A DNA stretch of 64,000 bases from Arctopsyche grandis (lineage: Eukaryota > Arthropoda > Insecta > Trichoptera > Hydropsychidae). The translations under genes and the position numbers were made by a program. Within the stretch, counting starts at the first letter, position 1, and every line of letters begins with the position of its first letter. Location: positions 18,128,501-18,192,500 of the forward strand of contig NC_135362.1 in NCBI RefSeq assembly GCF_051622035.1, given 5' to 3'. Below the pieces are notes generated by a model, which had not been told where the DNA came from, did not search any database, and saw nothing but the letters and a program-made list of their open reading frames with translations. Of the stretch, positions 22,905 through 32,718 are shown one piece after another.

Positions 22905-25900
22905 CTAAGCATATTTAGAGGTCAATTCTTCAACTTTGGCGACGTAAGCTTCTTTAGCAGCATCTTGTGCAATTCCTTTTTTGCCATTCCACGCCTCCCA
23001 TTTTGCCTTGCCTTTTAAATCCAACATTCCAGGTTTACCTAAAATTAATTCAATTTAGAAATGCTGCAAATATATAAATTTATTCAAATTTGATTTAAGT
23101 TTACTTGTGTTGTTGTCTCCAACAGTTGCCTGTTTGAAAAGAGCATACAATTCCAATAGCTCTTGATCATTCGGTCTTTTGGTAAAGGACTTCGCCTTAT
23201 CAGCTGCGCTGTTGAATCTCTGAAACATAATAAACAAATTTTTGGATTTTTAAAAATGTATAATTTTTATGCCAATCCCATAAAGATTTATATATTTTTA
23301 CTTTATCTATGTACGTAGTAACAATAGATGAAGTTTTGTGATCATGCGAATATTCGAACTCAAGATTTTGACTGATTCGAACTCAGAATCGATTACTGAT
23401 CACGTTTTCATGATCTAGAAAAAAAGGTGTGTGTGTGTGAGACTGTGTGTTTCTGTGTTTGTGTGTCTGTGTGTGTGCCTGTGTGTGTGTCTGTGTGTCT
23501 GTGTATTTTGGGGATTTTTTGAACACCGTTGGTCCTATCGAACTGAAACTTTATATCGGTTACCGAAATTCTTATCGACACGACGTAAATTTTTTTTAAA
23601 TTTTTAAAATGACCGGAAATGGTACCTCCCCTTAGAGGTGTCCTCTTTTTTTAAGTTTTTGAATTCAATTATCTTCCAAACCGCTTACTGAATCGAACAA
23701 AATTTTTTTTATATGTAATATAAATTATAAATTATATAATCTAATATTTTTTAAATATTTTTACCTGAACCGGAAGTAGTACTTTTACTCTAGAGAATCG
23801 AGGTTTTTTATGTTTTTCTCAGAAACCTTTTGGTTTATTGAGCTGAAATTTCACATCTAGAAGTTTAAGCGTAATAACAAGTTATTTATTAAATTTGGTA
23901 AGCATCCCTCAACCGGAAGTGGCAGTTTACTCTTGTTCTATTTTTCTTCCACTATTTTTTACGACCCCTTAAACATATGTGTTCTTCACGAAAAAATTCA
24001 AGTATAATTCTTGTATTAATGTTTTTAATTTGTTGTCAGATTACGTTACATAAAAAAAGCAAATTATTTTCACAAGCTTTTTATTGTTATGCAAATTTCA
24101 TTATTACGTTATTATAATTCATCGGATATGACGCATTGATCAATGCAATCTTAGAAATAATGAAGGGGTCAAAATTATGAATAAAGTCCATTTTGTACAG
24201 AGGTACGAAGTACAAGGCGTAGACTTCCACCTAGCTTCAAGTTAATCTACCGTGAACGCAATAACACGTACAATTAATGGGTGTAACGATTATTTTGAGT
24301 GGGCCATTTGAGAATCTAGCACAAAATTAAATAATCACTGATAATTTTATTGAATTAAGTAAGTTTTTCCGTAGGAATATCATTATACATACATATGTAT
24401 AATAATATTCTTACGGAATACAAAAATGGAACACGATTCTTTAATAATTTATTATAAGTATTAGTCGGTTATTTATTAATAATAATGCCAATTAATTATG
24501 AATTAACTGCAATCCTGATTAAATAAAATAAACATCATATGGTATTTATTATTTATGTAAATACAATGCTATTATGAAAGTAATTTGTGTGAAATCATCG
24601 TTTCTGTATTCATTGTTTTATTTTCTCGGTCGATTCATTGTTTTGGTGTTGATTAAACAGAGTATAATAACCTATTTCCATCTTGTGATTATGTTTCAAG
24701 ATTTTCATCATCAATACATCCAATTTCTTTTTTGTATAAGTCATAATTAAACGTATGTATTTATTTACCAAAAAAAGTGAGTGTAGATAATGAATAAATA
24801 AAAGCACAGATTTGCATACAAAATACAAAAGTTTTGAACTTTGACAAAAAAAAATTAAATGCAAATAAGTAAAATTCGATAAAATGTTGTAAAGATTTTG
24901 TCGTAGGTACATACATACATATATATTTTTCATGTATCTATTAATTTCTTTCAAGCATATTGGTTTAACTAATATTTCTGATTTGAAGTGGGTAGACTTA
25001 TTATCTATAAAATTCAATATATGATTTGTGCAGGTGTTCCTGCGATAATAAATATTGATATTGGCAAAATGGCAAAATTTCGAACACGTACGTAATCTAT
25101 TTCCATCGGGAGGTACGTGACAAGCTAAATTCATACACACTAAGTGCAATATGAATTGATAAGTACAAATATAAGTAATATGATTTTAACTCATTTAACG
25201 GAGTGTAGACTTATTTGTATAACTATATTAATAAAAAAATTGTATTATACAAACAGATAAACTGCAAAGCAATCCTTTTGGAAATTTGACCTACCAATGT
25301 ATTTAAGCAAATATAAAGCATGTACATAGAGGTAGTAAGCCTTGACGCAAATATACCTACCAATGTACAAATGTATGTACATACATACATATATGTATTT
25401 AAGCAAATACAACGCGTATTGGTGACGATTAATTTAGTGACGATTAATCTTTATACATATGTATGATGTGTAAGTTAAATGATAACATCCAGTTCTATGT
25501 GAAAATAAAAAAAATGTAATACATTTAATAATTAATATTAATAAAAGATCGATCATTTACAATCTCAAATGTCAAGACTGATAGTTATCAGGAAAAATTT
25601 TCTACACAATTATTTCTAATTGTGTAAAATATTACAAGAAAATTTTGAAAATGATACTAATTTCAAATAATATAAGTATTGAAATAATTTCAAACAAGCG
25701 TTTGGTTTTTATTGAATAAATAAATAGACACGCACGAGTCATAGAATAAACAAAATTTTATTTAATATTCCGTTAACATATGTACAATGTTCGAATGTAC
25801 ATTAGTGTTAAATCTTATTGATTTTTCTTTAAGTAATGCGTTTATTTTCCTCAATATCATTTAGAAAAACTTTACCTTTACTCAGAAAAACAAGTCATTT

Positions 25901-26946
25901 GATAGAAGACAAAAAATGTTATAAGAACTATTTAAATAAAAACGGATTGGATCGTAAAAAAATAAAAAAACACTCATGATTATTTATATGAAGGACATTT
26001 TATATTTTATACATATGGCAATCGTACATTCGAATGTTACTTTCGGATATTTAGTAAATCCAATATTCAACTACATACATATGTGATACGTAGAGGTATA
26101 ACATAATGATATTCTCTACTACATAACTAGTTAACGTTGAATGATTAATTGTAAAGGTAATAGAGCAAATCGTTGCTTTCCGAATTCATAGAAGTCAATG
26201 CACACGTTTTTTGCATGTTATTTCTTATTGCTTTTTAATTACAAGAAATTCTAAACGATTAACATCAAGAAAAGCGCAATTTATCTAATATAGAAAATCT
26301 TAAATATATGAAAAAAATTATAACGATTGCAATAAAAATCTCCCCATAAAATATAAACAGTCGTATGGAGTGTAGAGCATGTATGTACATATACATACAT
26401 AAGGTATATCCGTTTTTAAAGATTTAAGTTTGATTGATTTGTATAATATGTATGTACAAATGTACACAGATGTATGTATATTTGTATTAGATAAACCCCT
26501 CGTAAAATTAATATCTCCAGATTGAGCAATATTGATTACAAGTTATAGGTATACATTTATACATATGTATGTAGGTATGCTGCTTCAAATGCTTTCCACC
26601 TGCTTTTGGGCTTAATTATCGAGCAAATTAAAGTTGAGACGTATCAATTCGATTCGTTACATGCATAAGAGCATAATATGAATATCAAAACCCGAATATT
26701 TCCATTAGATACGACATTTGGAGAGCCAGTTTCGATACGCGTCAGTTCTGATGGCTATATAATGGTTTAACCGAGAGTTCAACTCAAGTTGAAGGCTAAC
26801 AACCGCTACGTTAAAAATTCGCACAGTGAAAAAATCGTCTCAGACGACTAAAAAATCTATGAAAATTATATATACAAATGGTGGTGAAAGTATGACAATA
26901 AATTATCGGCAAATGGATGATAAATTTTTACCTCGTCAAGTGACAT
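22905..26946 (-). CDS. ACBP: acyl-CoA-binding protein, copy 2
   Basis: Exons 26946-26932, 23219-23105, 23038-22905 (minus), phase 0 then phase 1 introns, stop TAG; 87 aa. Starts [17 protein letters not shown]; then [38 protein letters not shown], and ends TSKYA. Contact residues Y30, K34, K56, Y75 are kept. The 5-codon first exon was found by matching the copy 1 pattern: GAAAAT-ATGTCACTTGACGAG followed by GTAAAA, phase 0. Intron 1 is about 3.7 kb, against about 0.57 kb in copy 1. The sequence is closer to the ubiquitous ACBP/DBI form than copy 1. Role: acyl-CoA pool formation and transport. Confidence 0.92.
23427..23505. repeat. (GT)n-rich tract
   Basis: GTGTGTGTGTGTGAGACTGT-type simple repeat with CTGTGTGT interruptions, in ACBP copy 2 intron 1 just before the dispersed repeat at 23520. 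Confidence 0.85.
23520..23790 (+). repeat. dispersed repeat shared with 15390-15660
   Basis: Same blocks as at 15390 (CCTATCGAACTGAAACTT; GACCGGAAATGGTACCT; GTGTCCTCTTTTT). Similar motifs (GAAGTGG, TGAGCTGAAATTTCACATC) continue to about 23940, so the element may be longer. Confidence 0.5.
24367..24418. other. 24-bp imperfect hairpin
   Basis: TTCCGTAGGAATATCATTAT.. pairs with ..ATAATATTCTTACGGAA over 24 bp with two mismatched positions and a 4-nt loop (ACAT). On each strand one of the two becomes a G-U pair in RNA. Intronic in ACBP copy 2. Confidence 0.6.
24610..25149 (-). other. 179-codon open frame in ACBP copy 2 intron 1, probably chance
   Basis: No domain, no recognised family, and composition follows the local AT bias (Asn, Tyr, Ile, Leu, Lys rich). 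It contains a microsatellite-coded stretch (MYVC). A long frame for this composition, but without splice or homology support. Not called as a gene. Confidence 0.2.
25150..26931. other. rest of ACBP copy 2 intron 1
   Basis: AT-rich with TACATATGTATG repeats; no element or exon recognised. Near 26750 there is GGCTATATAATGG, a TATA-like string on the plus strand, with no assignable downstream gene. Confidence 0.4.
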
Positions 26947-27234
26947 ATTTTCGAAGATGGAGTAGTTAGTAAAAACCGTTAAGAAACTGGAACAAGTAAC
27001 CAGAACAGCCGCAACAGCAGACGCTCACCGTTAACTGATGTTGGCCGCTGAGAAACGCTTATAATATATGAAGTTGAGGTGAGGTGGGTATTTCGATTCA
27101 TTGGTACACGTTATATGAACTTTGCAGTCAGTGGTATCCAATCGTGCATTGCAAAAAAGTGCATTGCCAATTCATTGCAAAAAAAAATTCCGAATTTATC
27201 GAAGCTATCGTTTTATATGGACATATTTATTATA

Positions 27235-27370
27235 TGTTACAGTCGAAGTGTATTTTTAGTTTATTTTCTCAAATATTTTTATTTGTATCATTCAAAGTTA
27301 ATATCTATATCACTATCATATATCAAATATGCAAATGTTACCGATGAATTCTTCGAAGTTTTTTTTTGAA
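27235..27370. mobile_element. truncated TGTTACAGT-family element
   Basis: TA followed by TGTTACAGTCGAAGTGTATT, then a segment identical in kind to the reverse of 15210-15300, ending ..GAAGTGTATGTATAAT next to the LTR-like sequence. Confidence 0.6.
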
Positions 27371-27385
27371 GTGTATGTATAATAT

Positions 27386-27773
27386 TGTTGCGTAGGGGTG
27401 GGTGGAGGATCTAAGTAAAAGGCCAAAGTCGTTTCACAGCATTTATTGATAGGAGATACACGCACTGGCAGTGCTCCGTCCAGAATGTCTCGATATGGCC
27501 TAAGTACCTCCTTATAAAGGAAAGGTCTCTCAGGGCATCTTCGACGTCCGGCTTGTTTACCTATTGTTATGGTCACGTACAAGATGTACCACGGAAGTCA
27601 GTCCCACGCTATCGCTGTGGGTTCTGAGAACTCTACCGGAATGCGACCGAGTTACCGCTAGCCCCGCTAAGTGCATTCGAGGGTATCTCATTGTTAGCCG
27701 ACTTGTTCTTAAGCCTGGAGATAATCCTCGAAACCAATTATAACGGCTGCTCCTTTTAGTATACGCTACAACA
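27386..27773. mobile_element. probable solo LTR
   Basis: 388 bp beginning TGTTGCGTAGGGGTGGG and ending ATACGCTACAACA, the TG..CA pattern with short inverted ends (TGTTGCGTAG / CTACAACA). Markedly GC-richer than its flanks, with CCTTATAAAGGAAAGG as a possible TATA region. No gag/pol on either side and no clean target duplication, so solo LTR is the best reading but not proven. Confidence 0.5.
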
Positions 27774-27779
27774 TGTATA

Positions 27780-28854
27780 TGTTACATTCGAAGTGTATTT
27801 TTAGTTGTAATATATTCCAACTGGTAATTCATATTCGAATACAATTCAACTAGTAAATTATATCTCCACAGGTTTTCCACCTCAAATTCAATATTTTCAA
27901 TTTCAAATTAAATATATATTGATTGCGGCAATGAATATTGATGGAATTGTGTGGCATGAAATTATTGAGCACTCCACAGTTAATTCCAATATGTTTTGCG
28001 ACTTTCTTGAAAAATTGTTGCAGAAACTAGAAGAAACTAATCTTGAAAAAGTATTACATATAAGTGTTAGACAACGCCAACATCCACCACATGAAGAAGT
28101 ATTTTCTAAGATTAAATGTTCTGCCAGGAATTTGCTTGCAGACCCATCGATCGGATTAAATTTGATGGAGATCATACAAGAGTCTCTCTCCACTGTTACA
28201 TCGACAAATTGCAACAAATACTACATACATGAATATGCACAAGAAATATTCTGCAACGGCTAATAAAGAAGCGTTATAAATTATTATATTTTAAAAGCGG
28301 TATGTAATCATTTAATGTTCTCTTATTCCTATTTTATCTGTTTTCCAGTCATTAACTTTCATAATAATGATTACATGTAAATATGAAAATAATAAAATGT
28401 TATTTACAAACTAAATTAATTTAAAATGAAAAATATTAAACTTGAAATGGAAAATATTTCATTTGTGGTGGAAAACCTATGCAAGCGCAAATACACTTTC
28501 AACAACGACCGCCAGTTATAATATAACGGTTGAGTTTTGAAAGATCTGATGTTTTTAAGAATGCTTTAGAATTCAATAATGCGTTAATATTTGCTAGGTA
28601 TTACAAATAAAGGTAATGAGTACCATATTACGATAATTAAGAATTTGTTAAAAAAAAAATGTGACGCTTTCACGAAAATCTAACCTCTCCATCTGACCTG
28701 TTATTATAGTTGAAATATATTTTCAGTTGTAATATACATATTTTGACCAGTTGGAATGTAGCTCGCCATATGAATCAACTTACATGGGTTAGACAGAATA
28801 TATTCCAAGTAGTTAAAATATTTTAAAACTGGAAGATACACTTCAACTGTAACA
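27780..28854. mobile_element. Tc1/IS630-like element with decayed transposase
   Basis: Starts TGTTACATTCGAAGTGTATT after TA and ends GATACACTTCAACTGTAACA before TA: TA target with TGTTACAGT-type ends. Inner blocks match the MITEs at 14680 and 57488. At 1075 bp it is the longest copy and the only one with transposase-like coding (next entry). Confidence 0.8.
27928..28263 (+). pseudogene. remnant DDE-type transposase (Tc1/IS630-like)
   Basis: 112 codons. MNIDGIVWHEIIEHSTVNSN then FCDFLEKLLQKLEE resembles the DDE_3 block around the second acidic residue (..I...G.V....IEGS.NS..F..FL..LL..L). Later PPHEEVFSKIKCSAR resembles the NPIEEVFS.IK block before the last catalytic residue. The stretch between (with the DNAP.H motif) is missing, so the gene is internally deleted and inactive. 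It begins near 27928 in frame from an ATG at 27919. Confidence 0.65.
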
Positions 28855-28985
28855 TATACATAATATTTAATTACTACTACTAATTATATATGTAGGCATT
28901 CAATCACATATAATTAATACTATAATGATACTAGTGTTGGGCCCGTTGATTTCAACGGGTGGTTTCGAAAAGGAATTGAAACTTC

Positions 28986-29795
28986 GACGCCTTCGGCACC
29001 CCGGGGGCTTCGCCCCCAGCGCCGCCGACGCCTCCGGCACCCCCAGCACCCCCGATGCCTTCGGCACCCCGGGGGCTTCGCCCCCAGCGCCGCCGACGCC
29101 TCCGACGCCCCCGACGCCTTCGGCACCCCGGGGGCTTCGCCCCCAGCGCCGCCGACGCCTCCGGCGCCCCCAGCACCCCCGATGCCTTCGGCACCCCGGG
29201 GGCTTCGCCCCCAGCGCCGCCGACGCCTCCGACGCCCCCGACGCCTTCGGCACCCCGGGGGCTTCGCCCCCAACGCCGCCGACGCCTCCGGCGCCCCCAG
29301 CACCCCCGATGCCTTCGGCACCCCGGGGGCTTCGCCCCCAGCGCCGCCGACGCCTCCGGCGCCCCCAGCCCCCCCGATGCCTTCGGCACCCCGGGGGCTT
29401 CGCCCCCAGCGCCGCCGACGCCTCCGGCGCCCCCAGCACCCCCGATGCCTTCGGCACCCCGGGGGCTTCGCCCCCAGCGCCGCCGACGCCTCCGGCGCCC
29501 CCAGCCCCCCCGATGCCTTCGGCACCCCGGGGGCTTCGCCCCCAGCACCGCCGACGCCTCCGGCGCCCCCAGCCCCCCCGATGCCTTCGGCACCCCGGGG
29601 GCTTCGCCCCCAGTGCCGCCGACGCCTCCGGCGCCCCCAGCCCCCCCGATGCCTTCGGCACCCCGGGGGCTTCGCCCCCAGCGTCCCCGATGCCTTCGGC
29701 ATCCCGGGGGCTTCGCCCCCAGCGCCCCGATGCCTTCGGCACCCCGGGGGCTTCGCCCCCAGCGCCGCTGACGCCTTCGGCGCCGCCAGCGCCCC
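28986..29795. repeat. GC-rich minisatellite, units of 68 and 59 bp
   Basis: About a dozen units anchored on CTTCGGCACCCCGGGGGCTT (starts at 28991, 29059, 29118, 29186, 29245, 29313, 29381, ...). Spacing alternates 68/59 at first, then stays 68, then shortens. Each unit contains GGGGGCTTCGCCCCC, a perfect hairpin, and CGCCGACGCCTCCGGC-like blocks. G+C is extreme against a 30 percent background. Long frames on both strands are a by-product of the lack of A/T and not genes. Confidence 0.92.
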
Positions 29796-29798
29796 CGG

Positions 29799-30500
29799 CA
29801 ATGAAAAAAATGAAAAAACTGAAAAAATGAAAAAAATGAAAAAAATGAAAAAACTGAAAAAATGAAAAAAATGAAAAAAATGAAAAAAATGAAAAAAATG
29901 AAAAAATGAAAAAAATGAAAAAACTGAAAAAATGAAAAAAATTAAAAAACTGAAAAAATGAAAAAAATTAAAAAACTGAAAAAACCTGAAAAAAACTGAA
30001 AAATATGAAAAAACTGAAAAATATGAAAAATATGAAAAATATGAAAAATATGAAAAAAATGAAAAAAATGAAAAAAAAAAAAATTTTGTTCCCCATACTG
30101 GTTGACGGTTGATCGTCCGTCACATATATACAAATATACAAATATACATACAAATATACAATGAAAAAACTGAAAAAATTAAAAAAATTAAAAAACTGAA
30201 GAAATGAAAAAACTGAAAAAATGAAAAAAATGAAAAAACTGAAAAAATGAAAAAAATGAAAAAACTGAAAAAATGAAAAAAATTAAAAAACTGAAAAAAT
30301 GAAAAAAATTAAAAAACTGAAAAAACCTGAAAAAAACTGAAAAATATGAAAAAACTGAAAAATATGAAAAATATGAAAAATATGAAAAATATGAAAAAAA
30401 TGAAAAAAATGAAAAAAAAAAAAATTTTGTTCCCCATACTGGTTGACGGTTGATCGTCCGTCACATATATACAAATATACAAATATACATACAAATATAC
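29799..30500. repeat. purine-rich repeat with a ~341-bp direct duplication
   Basis: (GAAAAAATGAAAAAACT)n-type DNA, then TTTTGTTCCCCATACTGGTT, GACGGTTGATCGTCCGTCAC and (ATATACAA)n. The junction motif occurs at about 30084 and again at about 30425; the two blocks are nearly identical. GACGGTTGATCGTC is a short palindrome. Confidence 0.9.
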
Positions 30501-31185
30501 AAATATACAAATATACAAATATATTTAGCGACAGTCCGTTTTTATATATATAATAGTATGTACATACATACATATGCAGTGGCGGCTCGTCCATTGTATT
30601 ATGCAGCTGCATAACTGCAGCACCCCTAAGCAAATTTAGAAAAATGTAATATTATAATATACATAAATTTATGTATATTATATGAAAATATCAATACAAT
30701 TTAAGCGTGTATTAAGCTCGCCCGCACACCGATACATCCAATAATTATCATATATATCGCGGTACTAATATCAGAAAGTGAGGCATCGTTTATGATTTTG
30801 CGCAGTACGGTTTTCGATGGAATATGCTCGAGTGGGCGAAGGAGGAGCGCGGGGAGGGCGCTCGCAGCCAGAAGCTTGGTCTCGTACTGCCACTCCCGAC
30901 AGTATTTCGTGTTGCGTTATATGCGAGCGCCCGACACCTGTCACTTTTTCTCATTCCTTCTGCTTTCGCTTTAAAAGAAATGAAACAGAAACAAAATGCC
31001 AATGGAAGATCTACTACTAACCGTTGAATCATATTCAATTCTAGATAAAGAAAAGCTTCAGAATTAATTAAAAGTGTTTTAGTCAAGGAAAGAAATGCAC
31101 AGCTTTAATGATTTATTAACACCGTTAAAATTTATTTTGCGAACAATTTCTTGAGAAAATAACAAAACTAATTCAAATTTTGCTT

Positions 31186-31326
31186 ACAACTACTATGACT
31201 AACGCTGAACCAGAATGGTGTTTTTCGTCAATAAAAAGAATACAGACATATATAAGAAACACAATGGTTCAGGAAAGATTGACGGCTTTGTCTATGCTGT
31301 CAATTGAAAACTACGCTCATAGATAA
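31186..31326 (+). pseudogene. hAT transposase C-terminal dimerisation domain remnant
   Basis: The frame reads TNAEPEWCFSSIKRIQTYIR, NTMVQERLTALSMLSIENYA then HR-stop. This is the hAT C-terminal domain pattern (..AERSFS.LKRIKTYLRNTM.QERL..L..LSI). It is similar to the ZMYM1-like/transposable hAT group. The catalytic part is absent upstream, so it is a pseudogene. Confidence 0.85.
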
Positions 31327-31412
31327 AGTAAAAAAAATGATCATGAACAATGAAAAATTTAACGAAAAGGAAGACCTTTGTTCAAGGAAAAAAGACGGAA
31401 GACTCAATTTTA

Positions 31413-31432
31413 TCTATATATATAAAAATTAA

Positions 31433-31463
<31 letters not shown>

Positions 31464-31722
31464 CTCGAATAGGCTGCTAAACCACTGAACCGATTACAAT
31501 GAAACTTTCAGGATTTGTTGTGTGCATGTCCGGTAAGATTACTGTGAAAAAAAACGGGAAAAAACGGGAACGGAAACGGGAAAAACGGGAATGAGTGTCA
31601 TTGCAACGCAATAATTTCAAAAGTGTTCGCTACCTGCGTTTTTCCGACAAATGGGAACGGGAACGGGAACGGGAATCGCATGTGTTATTATGGCATTGCA
31701 ACGCATGCCAGGGTTCAGCTAG
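31413..31722 (+). mobile_element. Helitron (310 bp) nested in the hAT element
   Basis: Starts TCTATATATATAAAAATT, then a (GT)n tract, a CTGAACCGATTACAATGAAA block, GGGAACGGGAACGGG repeats, and ends GCATGCCAGGGTTCAGCTAG. Inserted between A (31412) and T (31723), as Helitrons do. No inverted ends, no duplication. Confidence 0.85.
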
Positions 31723-31871
31723 TAATGAAATAAAAATACATATGTATACTGTTTAATTTTAATATGTTTAATGTTAATAGTAAAACGTAATCCAAATAAA
31801 CATTTTTTTTTATTTTTAATCAACCGCAGCACCCCCAGATATCTTATCCACGACCCGCCGCTGTACATATG

Positions 31872-32718
31872 TATGTACATATGTCCAAACTATTTTTTTC
31901 ATTTCATGTCATTTTCTGATTTGACGTGTTCAAATTTCTAAAGAACATTACTAAAAACAAATTTAAAACTAGACCAAGCGACGTTTAAAAATAAACATAA
32001 AACAATGAAAACTCATTATTTGCATATAAGAAAATAAATACAGTTTTATAATAACAAGTGCTTTTATTTCCTTCGATATACAAACGAAGTATATTTCTCA
32101 TGTGAAATTGTCTGGTTTACATTACACAGTAATCTATGTATTTAGAAACCCATAATCATACATATGTACGTATACATAAATGTACAATTGATAAGACATA
32201 TAACATAAATGTACAATTGATAAGATATGATTTAAAATATTAACAATTTACAAAAAGTTTACCTTGATTAGGTATATGTATAGCATTTTGCGCAATGCAA
32301 CAAAAAAATTAAGAAACGTGCTATTTAGATTTTTCATTGACTTCCAGGTAAAAAAAACGTTTGAAAGGTTCAAGTCTCAAGATCATTATTTTAAAGCGGC
32401 TTCGAAAATTATAAATTTGAAGAATTTAACAAGATATGCTAATTTGGGATTAAAACATACAATTACAAAAAATATTAGAAGCTAATGGACAAATTCTGAT
32501 GGCATTTTCGGATTCAGCAGGTAAAATTACATAAGAATCAGTCAGAATTGTTCCTGTAACAAAATATTTGTTTAACAGTGCTATCGGTCTGACACTAATA
32601 TAAATTATACACAAAAATATTATGAACAAAAATTTGATTTAAATAATTGATATGAAGTTTTAATACAATACAGCATTTAATATTTTTCTTATTTATTATT
32701 ATTATTTTAATTTGGGTG
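31872..32718. other. region 3-prime of BBS1
   Basis: AT-rich; a short tandem near 32170-32230 (ATAAATGTACAATTGATAAG twice). A 73-codon plus frame at 32264-32485 has no recognisable domain. The BBS1 3-prime UTR should lie in the last few hundred bases. Confidence 0.5.

Larger units (their letters stand above)
28931..30555 (-). mobile_element. Helitron carrying a GC-rich minisatellite, family 3
   Basis: On the minus strand the 3-prime end is CCCGTTGAAATCAACGGG-CCCAACA-CTAG|T: an 8-bp stem hairpin then CTAG, the Helitron terminus. The 5-prime end, near 30555, reads CTATTATATATATAAAAACG, like other Helitron starts (TCTATATATATAAAA) but altered at the first bases. The interior is a GC-rich minisatellite followed by a duplicated purine-rich repeat. 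No Rep/helicase coding. Confidence 0.7.
30577..31863. mobile_element. hAT element with perfect 8-bp target duplication (TACATATG)
   Basis: 1287 bp. Ends CAGTGGCGGCTCGTCCAT and (reversed) CAGCGGCGGGTCGTGGAT; flanks TACATATG at 30569-30576 and 31864-31871. Inner motif CTGCAGCACCCC is shared with the MITE at 5075-5314. It contains a hAT dimerisation-domain remnant and a Helitron insertion, so it is a decayed copy. Confidence 0.88.

Noticed and set aside
23427-23505. CRISPR or satellite array
   Set aside because: Plain GT microsatellite without spacer structure; no CRISPR array anywhere in the window.
24610-25149. 179-codon frame as an intronic gene
   Set aside because: No domain, no splice support, composition equals background, includes microsatellite-coded residues.
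26752-26986. TATA-like string with a 35-codon plus-strand frame as a promoter plus small gene
   Set aside because: The start region overlaps ACBP copy 2 exon 1 on the other strand; no initiator at a suitable distance and no homology.
28900-29865. Frames of 213-301 codons on both strands as genes
   Set aside because: They are all readings of one GC-rich tandem array inside a Helitron; long frames follow from the lack of A/T, and products are pure low complexity.
30283-30633. Phe-rich minus-strand frames (FFHFFHIFHIF)
   Set aside because: Translation of the GAAAAAATG repeat; no gene.
32264-32485. 73-codon plus frame near BBS1 3-prime end
   Set aside because: No recognisable motif and AT-biased residues; treated as chance.
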